Shown here piece by piece: positions 37,871 to 51,152 of a stretch of DNA of 64,000 bases. Origin of the DNA: Acanthornis magna (Eukaryota; Chordata; Aves; Passeriformes; Acanthizidae); the NCBI GenBank assembly GCA_036785705.1, contig JAWUZG010000070.1, positions 1,995,001 through 2,059,000 on the forward strand, given 5' to 3'. Below the pieces are notes generated by a model, which ran no database searches, was not told the DNA's origin, and saw only the letters and a program-made list of their open reading frames with translations. The position numbers and the translations under genes were made by a program. Numbering within the stretch: the first letter of the stretch is position 1; each line of letters begins with the position of its first letter.

Positions 37871-40800
37871 ACCAGCCGTGGCTTTCAGAGGAGCCCAGGT
37901 GACTGTGGCCAGTGCATGATCTCAGCGATGTTTTCCACTCAGCCATCCCTGTCCTGATTGATTAACTGAGTGGGGGCTGAAGGAGCAGCATGCAGTACTT
38001 AGCTAATTACACTGCCCGAGGTCTTTTGTCCTGCTGCCGCTGGATCGCCTCAATTGATTCTTTCAGTCCCTAAACAGCTTTGTGGGCTGCATGCCTGGGC
38101 AGAATAAGGTCTTTTGTCATACTTTAATGAACGAAAATGTTTTAAATCCTCTCCTTCTCCCTCCACTCCAAGTAGCAGCAAGGGTAACCCTGGTGCAAGG
38201 ACAGCTGTACGTGGCTGATGGGTGTCTGTAACCGTGAACATCCTCCTCCTCCAAGGCTGTGGGATTTTACAAACTTCCCAGCATCAGCTATCCAATCTAT
38301 CCAAGGTATCTATTGCCACCTCCACCTCCATGGACTACAGGGGATTTAAATCTTGGAAGACTCCTAGAATACAGCTAAAACATGTTAAATGTGTAAACAT
38401 TCAGCATGATAACACAGGTTCATGAGTAATTAATTCCTGCATAAATCAATCTGAAACTTTTCTTCTGGGGAAAAAATAATTAAAAATAAAAATCCTACCT
38501 TCAGTTTAATCTTTTCCCTGCAGCATCCAGCTACTGGTGACGTATTTTTTGTAGTTAAACAGAAAACACTTAATATTCTATTTAAAACATGGGATTGGCA
38601 GTATCCCACTGAAGTTCTCCACGAAATGTCTCCTAGTCCATTAATCTAATAAACTTCCACATATAATGAACACTTTCTCAGCATTGTCCAGTCATTAATC
38701 CTGGCACAGCTTCCCAAAGTACAAGTAGTAAAACACGGATGTCATGACCAAGCTATGAGCTGACCATAGTGTGCTCTACGTGCCCATTCTCCAGAGCTGG
38801 TTATTTTTCAGCTGGCTGAGTTTTAGATGTGAATTAAAGTGATTAATAAATGAAAAGGCTCTTATCATCCATTCCTGTGCTCACAGTCCCTGAACAATTT
38901 TGCCCTGCCACTTGCCAACTAAGCTGTAATAGTTCACAGCACATACTTCATCACTTCACGGTCAAAATTCTTAATCTGAGTAATAAGGGCAAACCCCATT
39001 CCTTTTTCCAAAGGAATGGACGTGGGGAAGGAGAGAACACCTTGGGACTAACAAGCAGTCGTTAACCCACCGTGATCAGAAAATAAAGGCGTGCTGCTCT
39101 TTTGAGACCGCTGTTTACACTGAATGGGCTCCACGTCAGATTTGTTCCCTTGGAGTTCAAGTAAGCTGGTTCCAGTGCCAGCTTGGCGTGTCTGAAACGC
39201 TAATTGTCTTGTTTCCATTTCACACATCATCATCACAGTAACATTTCTGGAACTGGGAGACAAATGCCAGTTTGACTGGAAGGCAGACTGAAACGCAGCC
39301 AGAGAACTTGCAGGTTTAGTGCAACTCCAAATATGGCTTTTCCCCAGCCCAATAAAAAAGTAAGATGCTGGTAAAACTGCAGTCCTGTGCTTTGGTTTAA
39401 AAACTATTGTTTAAAATAAGGGCTTTTGCTGAAATGCTCACCGTATGTTTAGGTGTCTGCTTGTACCTCATAGCCTCATAAAAGCTTCTTTCATTCAGGA
39501 AGCACAGAGAAGAAATCAATGTATAAAGGCTCAGGTCCCCACATGCACAGGTGAAATCCATTTGGGGTTATGCACCAAAGCATGACATGTCAATACAATC
39601 CTTCGCAGATTTTAAAATACTATAGGAACAGAATTAAGACCAGAACTTTACTATTTAATTGACAATGAAGAAATAAATGCATACAGAAAACTCAGTGTGA
39701 TAGGAAAATGCATTAAACCAGTTAACACAACATTTCTCTTATCAGTCCAAAAACACAGAAGAAGTTTTAATATCTAGTGGTCTGGCATTGTCTAGCTCGA
39801 TTACCTCAGCAGAAGGTTTAGAAGTCGGGCACAGGATTCACTGAATACAGATGGTTCACTGGGTGCAAGGAACCAAAGCCATGAAATATATAGAGTCAAG
39901 CTCCCCAAAACATTCTTGTCTAATATCCCTCATTATGCAGATTTTCATATTGTGAAAGCACACCCATAGTGGAGTTTAAGAAACTTTCAGCTTGGAAACC
40001 ATTTTTCCAACATTGCAAGTATCCACCCTGCTACTTAATCAGACTCTTCTGTGATCCCTTCCAATCTCACAAGCAAACATGGAAGTTGCTGGTCTTGAAG
40101 CAAATGCCAGCCAACAAATTCTTTCTCTCCTGGGAGGATGATGAGAAGTGCTCCTTATGCTTTCCAAAGGAAAGAGTACTTTCTGAACAAAACCTGTGTG
40201 GCTTGCTATTTGGGCAGCACAAGAACTCTCTCAGCTGAATAAACTGATGTATTTTTTAGGTTTCTCTGCATTTTTTTTCCTGTCTCCTCCTCTCTGAAGG
40301 GTCAGTTCAGAGGTTGAATGTCCTGCTGAAGCAGTACATGAAATTCTGTTCCAAGATGCTGAACACTGTGCCTGAGCTTTATGCCTAACACTGCCTACCT
40401 GAATTCCTGAGTCTTTTCCTTGTGACAGAGCAACATGCCTAAGTAATTTGTTTTGTACCTTAGAGATACATTATTCACTCCAGTGAAATGGAGAAGAAAA
40501 ACACAGGGCAATTTCTCAGTCGAGATCCTGGTGTTGTTCCAGTATGACAAATGTGTTTATTTACATCATCTAAAGCACTGGCCTCTGGAAATCATTGCTC
40601 CATGCATTATATCTGGTGATTTTGATGAATCAGGGTGCTTTCTTGGGAATGTTGGAGAAGGTGGCATTGAACCAGGACCTAATAAAAGGTCCCATGGCTA
40701 TTTGGCATCATACAAGTTTCTCTTCAGAACTCAAAGAAAAAAGGCCATCAAAATTTATTTCCTAAGGCCTGGCCACTCTGTCAATATGAAAGGTCCCCTC

Positions 40801-42769
40801 TCAATAGCTCAGGCACAGCACTCACATCTCTTTCTCCCATCAATAGCTAAGTCCAAGTCCAGGTGTGGCCTGGAAAAAACAGGGAAGGTGTGAAGCAAAG
40901 GAGCATCAGGCAGGAGAGGTTGTTTCCCCTGCTGCTGGGAAAGAAGAGGCCCAGATAAAAAATGCTGTTCTTTGATGCCATAGCACAGATTTGGGATATT
41001 GGCCAACTCCCAAGGGCTGTCCTTGGATGACTTTGCCGCCGTGTCTCCGTTTCTCCAGGCAGATAATAATGCTCATCCATCACACTTAAATAGCCAGAAC
41101 CAAATTCTGCTTCAGTTACATCAGGGTGTAGCAGAAGAAACACTCCTGACACCTCACTCACTCTTTCCAGGTTTACCACAGAACAATTCCAAGAGCAGAT
41201 TGAACCCTGATGGTTCATCATGCCCCTCAAAGAGGCACTCAAGGATAGTACTTTGAAGCCCTTGTTGTGCAACACCCCAAAAAAAGCCCTCTGTAACCAT
41301 GTTAGTCTCATGGCCCATCACCTACAACTATGATTTTGTTATGTGTCTGCTCTTGTCTTGCATTTCCTGTGCGCCAGCAAGAAGACCTCAAATGGCCCCA
41401 AAACAGAGGCAAGGTAAAAGAGGGCACAAGTGGGGACCGGAGGTAGAAGTTGATTGTAAGCAGCAGCTCCTTGGTCCTGCCGCAGGGCCCCTTCTCTTGA
41501 ACCACTCTGCTTTCCTCACTGCCCAGGAATTAAACTGCCCAAAGCCACAGTGCAGAAAGGATCAGGCCTGTAAGCCGGTTTCACTTTTATTATTTGTTCC
41601 TAATCTCTCGTCAGTTCCCACGCTGGGTTTGAAGTATCGATCACCCCACAGAAAAAGCTTCCAATGAACAATGGATCTGTGGTTAATGAGTCCCAGGAAC
41701 TACTCTCACCTTGCTCGAGCCCTTGGGGTGAGAAAGTTAAGAGCTCCTGTACAAGCTCAAGTGACTGCTCACCATTTCCTTAATATTACGTCTCTTTGTG
41801 TTTTGCAGTTTGCCTTCTGCTGAGCTAATGTTTATTTTTCCAAAGAGCAGTTATTGTGGTAAACTGATATCAACCAGCAGTGTGGGAAATAAGATTTCAT
41901 CTCCTGTACTTCAACACTTCCAGGAAGGCAGAGAGCCAACCTAAGAGCTTTCTTTGTTTTTAACAAGGATGACACCTTGTTGCTAGTGCAGTGGTGATGG
42001 CTGTCACTCTTTGATGCTTACTGGGTCCCTCTCAACAGTGATTTTCCATGATTCAGATTCTGTGGTTTTTTTCTAATGGAGAACATACCATTGCTGTCCC
42101 CCTCATTTCAGTGGGAAAACCCCTTTGGCACATCAGCATCTGCTGCTATAGGCTGGGTATTGCGATGTCAAGACCTCAAGGAACATGATTCTTTCCTGTT
42201 TACTCATCTTATTCACACCCTTGAGCATGTTTTACTTTACCCACATAAGTAATATTAGATAAAATAATGGGATTGCTGAGCTGAGAATGGACTAGGCCCC
42301 ATTTGTGTGTTTGTAGACCTCTGCTATCCAAAACTGTAGAAGAAAAAATGTCCTTTTGCAGTTGTGGAGAGCAGATGATTCTTTATGGTTAATATAACTC
42401 TCTAAGAATGTTTGCTATTCTAATCTTGCTGACTAATCTTTCTTCTTCTAAAGTTTTAATCTTGCTTAAGGAATAAATGTGTGATATTGTATTAGAAAAG
42501 CCAATCAACTGCTCAGGCTCTAGCTGGGAAGCAATGTGAGTTCCCCTTTGTACAAGCTCTTCTCAAATGTGATTGTTTCCTCAGTGTCAAATTCCATGGA
42601 TTTTAGCAGCTGAATGGGTACAAAATTTGACATGGTCAGAAACGTGTGCTTATAAAAACTTATTACCGTTGAATAGCCGGAGCATTCTTGATGCACTCAT
42701 GTGCAAACTGCCCTCGGAGAGGGCTGGCTGGCAGCACCTCTGGGCCTCATTAGCACATACACGCACACA

Positions 42770-42980
42770 TCGCAGCCTCCCTCAAACACCGTTCCCATGT
42801 GCCATGGGCAGGGGACGCGGGAGGCTGCGCAGAGCCAGCGCCGCCATGCAGTAGCTGTCCTCAGTTAACCCTGGGGCTGGCCCAGGCGGGGCACAGCCGC
42901 CACAGCTCCTCAGCCACGGCAAGCCCTGCCAGGGAGGCAGCTCCGGAGGGTGAGAGCTCACGTGCTGGGAATTACAGTCA
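42770..42980. other. Small GC-rich patch in intron 1
   Basis: A roughly 200-bp stretch with raised GC and several CpG (for example GGGGACGCGGGAGG near 42811). A plus-strand donor-like GGAGG|GTGAGA lies near 42950. It could be a minor regulatory element. I find no coding support. Confidence 0.3.
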
Positions 42981-43148
42981 GAGCAATGCTGAACTGAGAA
43001 CAAGGTTGGGCAGAAACACCAAGTCTCGTGACCTTCCAGCTGACACTGCTGCTCGAGGGTTCTGCTGGGCATCAGTACACAGAGCTCCCATCTCCATAGC
43101 AGGCTCCACCAGGCCAATAAAGCCCAGTAAGGTATGGTGAGCTACAGG

Positions 43149-43773
43149 TGTTGGAAAACACAGCAGTTTAAAAATTTTGTATAACTTTAGTCAAAGGCTT
43201 TGTTTGTCTGTACCCGGGAAAAGGAATTTTAAATTTCTTTCCAGGGCATTGTTATACCCGGTGAGGTCTGATGAACTCAACATACCAACAGACTGGGAGT
43301 AGCCCAAAGATACCCAGAGAGATAAAGGCCATCAGCAGAACATTAACAGAACATCTGTGGCCATCTACAAACATCTACTCCAGAGGCCACCTCTGACAGA
43401 ATTGAAGACATCTCTCCCAGAAAGGACTGATAAGAAAACTGAAAAATGAAGATCTAATTTACATCAGAGGCGCGGGGATTCGGGTCCAATGGAAAAGTGA
43501 ATACTGAGGGTTGCTCAACTCTAGACCAATGAACTTTGAAACAATAAATCTCTATGGGTTTTGACTGTATAAAATTTGAGGGAAAATCCTGTAAATGTCA
43601 TGGAATGATTCTCTCTGCACACCGGGCCTCTGTGTGGATGAGATGATTTCTGTGGCACACCCTGGCCAGAACAACATCCTGGCCAGATAACAAAGTAATG
43701 CCTTGACTCTCTAACATTAAAAATGTTGTTGGAGGGTTTTTGTTTTTCCCACAGTTTTGGTGTTTTGGTGACA
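43149..43773 (+). mobile_element. Solo LTR of an endogenous retrovirus
   Basis: This 625-bp element starts TGTTGG and ends GTGACA, with the four-base direct repeat CAGG immediately outside each end (43145-43148 and 43774-43777). That matches the TG...CA ends and short target duplication of a retroviral LTR. Inside on the plus strand are a TATAAAA box (about 43567) and a degraded polyadenylation signal before a T-rich U5-like end (about 43685-43770). CpG-containing words such as the one near 43470 stand out from the surroundings. No primer-binding site or internal region follows, so it is a solo LTR left by recombination. The four-base duplication suggests a gammaretrovirus-like (ERV1) group, an inference. 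It is antisense to SHROOM3. Confidence 0.75.
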
Positions 43774-43860
43774 CAGGCACATCTGGATGCCTGCATCACT
43801 GTAACCCAATCCTATGGCACCAATGCAAATGGAGCCCACAGGAGTGTATCTATCTTAAAA

Positions 43861-43990
43861 TCACTGAGTGATTTGGGTTGGAAAGGACCATAAAGACCAT
43901 GTAGTTCCAACCCCTTCCACTATCCCAGGCTGCTCCAAGCCCCATCCAGTCTAGCCTTGGACAGTTCCAGGACGCACAAAGCCAATGGCT
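43861..43990 (-). mobile_element. CR1 LINE fragment
   Basis: The plus strand shows the reverse-complement CR1 3' signature TTTGGGTTGGAAAGGACC, followed by TAGTTCCAACCCC and GCTCCAAGCCCCATCCAG. It is a short 5'-truncated copy less than 100 bp to the right of the solo LTR. Confidence 0.8.
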
Positions 43991-46504
43991 CACACAACAC
44001 ACGAATACCAGACCAGTGTGTACACCAGCTTTAAGAAAAGCTGCTTCACTCACTATCACAAGTTGCTCCACTGACAAGGCCTTATACTACCAAAACTACT
44101 TTGCCTGGATTAGTGCTATCCCTAGACTTAGAGACAAATCTCTCAAGTTATTTGGAATAGTTGAAATAACAAGGTTTTGGCAGCCAGGGCTGTGTGGGGA
44201 GGTTAAGCACAAACGCTGAGCACATGGTACCTCCTGCCTGGCCTTACCCAGCTCCACACAATCTCTTGCTTAGAGTGGAGCTTTTTAGCTCAGGCAGAGG
44301 GAACTCTGGTCCTCCTGACAGACCTGGGGATGCTGGTCATCATAGGATCTCTTTTCCTGCCTCTCTGCACTGCAGTATTCACAAGCAAAGGGCCACAGTA
44401 TACCCTCTGGGTGGAAAGACATCAAGGGTGAGAGCTCTGGGTGTGAATAAATAAGAGCAGTTGCCAATAGGAAACTTGAATGAGAAAGCCAGATTTTTTA
44501 TGAGTATTCAAATAAGGACCAGCAAAACCTCCACGGATATCGAGTGTTCCTGCAAATCCAGTTTTCGTCTACTTTGCTTTAAAGACCGCTCATTAACTTT
44601 TCGAATGCCTGTGTGACTTAGGTGATTAAATCCAATTGGTGTCATGTTAATAGTGGGAACATTTCCCAATACACACTGATTCGAATAAGATATTCATTAA
44701 AAAGAAAACAGCCTGAAGGTCGCTATTTTTAAAACAAAAAGTTACAATTTCTCGATTTAAGCTAGCATGTCATTATTTGATTTGATTTTAGTAGTTGAAG
44801 CTATCTCTGGGAATTGTCAAAACTAAAAATGTTATTGAAACAAACCAGCTGGATCAAGTGCAAATATGTTTTTAACATCCAGTGACCTGAAAATTCATTT
44901 TTCACTCAGGTCCAGTTACCAGTAATAATAAAGCAAGCAAAATATCTTTCTCCATTAGAAATATGAAATGCACAGGAAAAATATCCAGGGATATCATCAC
45001 ATCCATTCCTTTATGAAAATTCTGCCTTACTACCTCTGTTTTCCTAGGAACTTAAGATATCCCTTGTACTATTAAGAAAAGGTTTTAAAGGGGAGTTCTG
45101 GCATGGTTCAGCTCTATTTCATCAGAAGACAAAAGGTCAAAATAAGCCCCAAAGATAATAAGGAATGTCATTCATAGGAGGGATGAGGGCTAAACTGGTC
45201 CACATTCAAGTAGAGCTTTAGTTTAAAAGACAAGAGCAGGGTATCCTTATTATTTAGTTGTACTGATTCCAGTGGCAAGGACAAGGCTGCTTCCACATGC
45301 AGGTTAAATGCAGTAAAGGGTGTTGATCCCTAAGAGGCAGGGAAGAAGTAATTTTAAAGGGTTGAAACTTTTAACTTGGACATTTTTAAAGCAGAATACT
45401 TCAGGTTTGGTCTTGGTGATTGTTTTCATTTCAAAGTTCACCTGCACTTACTATACAGGGTCAAACACAACTTGTCAGTTCAGCACAAATCCCTAATTTT
45501 TTTTCTGTTCTTTCCATCTTGCCATGATTTTGGTTCAGGGTCCACAAGAACCAGACTCTTCATACAGGCCACCAAACCAAGAATATGACATAGTTCTATG
45601 TTCTTTAAGCTTTCCATGTATTAAAAATTAATGTTTATGCCATGGTCAATAGGCTGTGAGTAAATGAAAATTGCAAATCCAAGTGAAAAACCAAACTCCT
45701 GGCATTGCCTGCTCCAAATGCGTATCTGCTCCTACACTCCCCCCAAGCCAGCAACACACATATATCCAGATATACAGAAAGAGAAAAGGAATTCCCTAAG
45801 TCCCCACGCCAACAAAATTCTTCCTCTGCTCTCCTCCTGACCAGGGCCTTTGGGTTTCCAGCACTTCTCTTCCTGGCTGCTGTTAGTTTTGGCAAGAGCA
45901 GTAATATCACTAAGAAGTTAGAGACCCTCTGTTCCATTCCAAAACCAATTTAGCTAACTTAAACCAGCAAAAGCCAGCCCCCATACCTTCTTATCAGCTG
46001 GAATTTCCACTGGTGCCTGGGGAACAGAGGAAATCAGAAAGCACACTACAACCCAGAAGGAAATATTTCTGACCATGATTAATGCTTCCTTTAGCAGTGG
46101 AACAGAATCTTTGCAGATCTTTGGGGATCCTTGGAAGAATTCCATTTACTGCTCTCCAGGCCATATTTTGCTGTGAAAACCTTATCACACAACAGAAGCA
46201 TTAACGGATTCAGAGTAAAATAAGAAAAGATGTATTATCCTAAAGATTTGGAGAAGAGGGAGAGAAAAAGTTAAGAAAGGCACACAGGGTTTTCCTTTCA
46301 CTCCATGTGATTATGTTGTGATAATGCCCACTACAGACCTGTCCATCACTCGCGGACTCAGGTCAGAGAAGCTCTCTGACCCGACCAGCTGGGTGACACA
46401 AGCCAAACAATGACAAATTCAGCTTCACTTGCCCTTGCCAGAGGGATCTCAGGGTTGCCTGTTGAGCAGCTATGAGGCAACCACACTTTCTTTTATCCAT
46501 CTTC

Positions 46505-46536
46505 TTTTTTTTTTTTTTCTTTTTTTTTTTTTTTTT
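46505..46536 (+). repeat. Poly-T tract with one interruption
   Basis: T14, a single C, then T17. On the gene strand this is A-rich and could be the tail of a retroposed sequence, but I could not define a body or target duplication around it. Confidence 0.9.
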
Positions 46537-49500
46537 GGCTAGGGAATTTGCATGGATAGTTACAGAGCTTGGAAAGGCACAGTCTCTCATCTCTCCTATG
46601 CAGAAAGGTGTCTTTCTAACTTTGGCTTCCTTACCTAGCTCCCACGTCCCCAGCTTTTAGCAGATAGAGAGGTAATTGCCTTGGACTACCTTGACAGGAA
46701 AGTACTTTACAGCCATACTCTGGCACAATAAAGTCACCTTGCAGATTTCTAGGCATTGCTGTGAAGCTGGCTAGTGACATCCCACAGGGATGCAGGGAGC
46801 CAACTCAGATCCAACTGCCACTGGATTCATTTGCTCCCTTCCAATCACTGGGGAATGCCACAGCCACAGGCACAATGGAAGATAACTACCCCCATTTTCA
46901 ACTCACTCTAAAGAGAAGCACTCACTCTGGAGTGCTGAAGAGTCAGCAACTAACCAAAGACATTTGACTGAGGACAGTGCTTGGTCTACAGCTGGTCACC
47001 AAAAGTACAAGGGCAGACTACAACCCCCTGTGAATTACAAAGAGGGCTTAATGTGACGCAAGAAAAATTAAGATGATAATGCTGTTGTTGGCATGTGATT
47101 TATCCCAAACAGAATTTAGCTTGTGGCATCACATTTTTTTCCTAGTACAATGTGCCACTGCCTGAGCTTCTATAATATCTCATCACCAAAGGCAGAAGGT
47201 CTCAGAGAGCAGCGCTATCACACCTTCTCCCCACCAAACCCCAAGGGGTCAGTGATTCAGCACTGACTCAGCGGGAGCAGGACCACAGACTGAACCCCTT
47301 TGTGACATTTCTCTTTGCCTTGCAAAGTCTCCCATCCAAGGGGTGACACAGTCCAACCTGCTAAGCTAACAAGACCTGACAAGATCCCAGCCTGAGAAGA
47401 ATAAACCATACAGAACAATAGACGTTCACCCTGGTTCTCTTCAGCTCCAACCAGCACAGGAACCTTTTGTTTCAGCAGCTGATGAGATACATAACAAGTC
47501 ATAGAGACACAGAGTCACTCAAGCGCACTTACTTTTGTTTCTGCTTACTCCTTCCTCCAAACCTCCAGCTTCTGTCAGTGTGTCCATGACTCACTCTCCA
47601 TCACTCTCCACCAAACATTGATATAAAACCAGAAAAAGCCCATGTCCCTGGTAGGCAGGGAAACCTCTAACTGCAGCTCATAATTAATGCCCAACACTTG
47701 GTTAACTAACAGCCAGTCTTAATGGAAGCACAGATGAAGGTTGTCTAGACATTTTTTTGTACAGCACCAGTTTCTTAGAAATCTTGGATGTTCTCTGTAC
47801 AGGTTTCTCAGCTCAGACTGTACAGAGTACAGTCTTCCACAGCCTTGCTGCCTTTCCACACTGGCCACAGGAAAAGAGAGACTGAAGCATCTGCAGTTCT
47901 TGTGCCTGAAGTTTACAGGTTGCTACCCTAAAGGACTGGACTACATGGAGGGAAGAGCGATTTTTGGACGTAGCCCTTAGACAACAGGTGAGGACACAGG
48001 TGCTGCTGGCAGGCCAACATGTGTTGCCACATTAGAGACAGACTCAGAAAGAAGCACAAGGATTTCTTTTCCCAAAGAAGAAGGAACTGTTAATGAATTG
48101 GAAATCCAAAGTTTTTCCAACTGTGGAGGCCTATTGCTGAGAGTGGCCCCTGCAGAATAGCACAGAGGAGTGTGGAGAGCCGTGGGCCAAGCCCAACTGC
48201 CATTGACTAAAGCAGGATCCTGGGAAGAGGGTCTCAGGCCGGAAAAGGGGGCTGCTCTGCACTTATGGGAAAGGATAGGCACGGAGTCCCTCCCCTCCCG
48301 TGTCTGTGGCTGTGTTTTTAGCCTAACAAAAAGGGTAAGTTGCCCCTGATGAAGCTGTGATGGAAAACTAATCCTCTCCAACAATAGCCCAGTGCTAAGA
48401 AACATCCGTGGATCTGGGCAGGAGAGAAAGCAAGGACCACTTCTAAGGGCATTTGTTTCTCCATCAGTCTTTTGTGGTGTCTTTCCCTCTCACCCACCTC
48501 CTTCCCTGCTTGATTATTCCAGCATTAGTTTGCACGGCCTGTTTGCAGAGACAGAACAACAACAGAGGTCTGCTTGGAAAGCTAGCAGAAACCTCTTAGC
48601 TTGAGACCAGAAATGTGCGGAATCCCCAAAGAACAAAAATGTTTGAACTTGCCTCCCCAAAAGTGTTGTATTCATTGACTTGCAAGCAGGGGGAACAGCC
48701 GTAGTAATTTAACCTAGGGAAGAGTGCCAACAACTTATTTAATTGCAGAGTTTGTGCCAACAACCCCACAATACAACTATTAATACAAGTCTGCAGTACA
48801 AGACTAATTCTACTAACCTTTTGCTGTTGCCTTTTAGTCAGGTCAGCGGCTGCATCCCTTCTCTGCTGACACTATTCAACAAACACTGGCAACTGCTTTT
48901 AAGCAAACACCAAAAGGAGCAGGCCAGGAGGGAGGGGAGAGGGACCATTGAGAAAATGAAGATTCCCCCCACGACCCCACCCTTCTCTGTCCAAATGTTT
49001 CACATTTCTTTCTCCATTTCAAGCCCCTCTCTTGAAACTGGAAATGTGTCTTGCCATGTATTTGCCCCTGGAAAACAGCCAGATCTTTGGTCTGGATTCC
49101 ATCAGCTCATTTCCCAGTTTCTATGAGACTGCATTTGAGAAATGTGGGTCTCTCTCAGTCCACTGGTAAGACTGGTCATCAATCAATGTACGAAAACATG
49201 AGGTCTGACACTGGGGACCAATCCACTTTTCTAAATGAAGCATTCCTTTAAAGAACACATATTTTTACAGAAAAAAAAAAAAATTAAAATAGCAATAATG
49301 GATCCAGCACTACCACAAGTTTTCAAAGACACAATTATTCCAGCAATTATGTGCCATGGTAAACATCTTAAAATCCAGTATTAAATGATGCATAAGCCTC
49401 AAGCAACGCCATTCTTGTAGGAGGTAGTAAACTCCCTGGTGCATTTGGAGACTCACTCCTGCTTCACTCTTCATGCATCCCCACATTTGGGGTTTTATAC

Positions 49501-50025
49501 TTACATCTCGTGACTGTATCACAACTATAAATTCCAACCACCTGGAAGCAGGTTTCTTTATTTCACTCATAAACAGCATTAAAGGGGTTGTAGCTTTTAA
49601 CTTTATCCTGCTGCCACTACCATGATAGAGAAAATAAATACTGCTCACAAGCTCAACAGAAAACCAAGGTAAAAGCTTCCACATGGCTACAGTGGACGCT
49701 CCTTCTCAGGGAGTCAGTAGTTCTCCACAGGTACTGGGAAATTTTCAGACCCTGCTGATCCAACAAAGCAATTCCCTGAGGACTTCAGCTCACAAATGGT
49801 ACCTCTGCCTGTTGTGTGTAGAAAATGCCCCACTCCCGACAGTAGCTGTTAAACCCCAGTATCTCTCAGATCTCTGCTGGCCAGGGCTGAAAACATTGGA
49901 GCAGCGGATGTGGCCAGGCCAGAGCTGCTTACGGCATCGCTGCAGAATGTGTGACTGAACCTCGCTCCAACACCCAGCCACGGCATTTGTCAGCCAAACT
50001 CCTCATTCAGCCGTGCGTTGGAAAA

Positions 50026-50051
50026 TCCCCATTCTTGACGGAGAATGGGGA
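50026..50051. repeat. Perfect short inverted repeat (10-bp stem)
   Basis: Arms TCCCCATTCT and AGAATGGGGA are separated by six bases. No T-run or gene context suggests a terminator or RNA gene, so this may be incidental. Confidence 0.7.
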
Positions 50052-50892
50052 ATGGCTTTCAGGCTGGCAGATTATCTGGTGAGTCTGTGGGAACTGCAAA
50101 ACGCTGCACCTGCCTGAAAAATGGCACCAGCTCAGCACAAGACGTTTCCAGAGGGGAAAGTTAATATATGGGAGGAATGCACATAAATCCCGTTATTTCT
50201 TAATGGGATTTGGGAGCTTATTTCTCACCCCATGCTTTGAAATGTATCCCACAGCCTATTCTATTAATGAATTTAAGCACAGTGATTTTCTTATCAGCAG
50301 GAATCATTCTTCACTAGGATTTGAATTTTTTTGGTGGGATTTTTTAATGCAAGTGTGAAAAATTAATACTATGCTTGAATACCAGTTAGGATGTTAACAA
50401 GCTGTGTCCTGGATAAGCTGCTCTTGCTCTGCTCCTATTGTTCTTTTCCTAATTTCAGTTGACCAAGAAACCTGGAATCATTTATTTGGCGGGTTTTTTT
50501 AAGATTTAGGCAGTGGCAGGCTAAAAATGGAAACACCAGAACTCTAATTCCAGTTCAGTTGTGTGAATGAGTGGACACAAAGCTTCTCTTACTTAAAACA
50601 AACAACACTTGGAAAGAGGCTTTTTCCCTCTCTCAGGTGTATTCAGTTGGTAGTGATGGGTGCCAACATCTTTCAGGGTTTCCCGGCATTGTCCTTGGAT
50701 GCTCTCTCTGCTGCCACTGGATGGGGATTCAATCAAGGCTTTGGAAGGACACAAATGAATGACAGAAATTTTCTGCCTTAGCAGTCTATTTTCAAACACC
50801 TCTGGACATTGTTCCTTTGACTACCAGTGTTTGTTGGAAAGCAAATTACACCTCATTTTCACTTTCAAAGATCCTTCCCAGCTCTGAGTAGT

Positions 50893-51152
50893 TCACAGAA
50901 TATACTGAGTTGGAAGGGACCCATAAGGATCATCAAGTCCAACTCCTGGTTCTACACAGGACCACTATAAGAATCCCACCATGTGGCTGAGAGCATTTTC
51001 CGAACACTCCTTACATTCTGGCAGGCTTGGGGGCCATGACCACTGCCCTGGGGAGCCTGTTCAGTGCCTGACCACCCTCTGGTGGTCCTAATATTCAGCC
51101 TAAACATTTCCTCTCACAGCTCCAGCCGTTCCCCTGGGTCCTGTTGCTGGTC
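50893..51152 (-). mobile_element. CR1 LINE fragment
   Basis: The plus strand reads TCACAGAATATACTGAGTTG, then GGAAGGGACC and ATCATCAAGTCCAACTCCTG, and further on CAGCCTAAACATTTCCTCTC. These are reverse-complement landmarks of the CR1 3' portion. The right boundary is approximate. Confidence 0.82.

Noticed and set aside
40847..41311. A 154-residue minus-strand open frame overlapping other long frames on both strands
   Set aside because: Overlapping frames of similar length and no recognisable motif indicate chance. It lies inside SHROOM3 intron 1.
46363..46590. Poly-lysine and poly-phenylalanine frames
   Set aside because: These are translations of the poly-T tract, not a protein.
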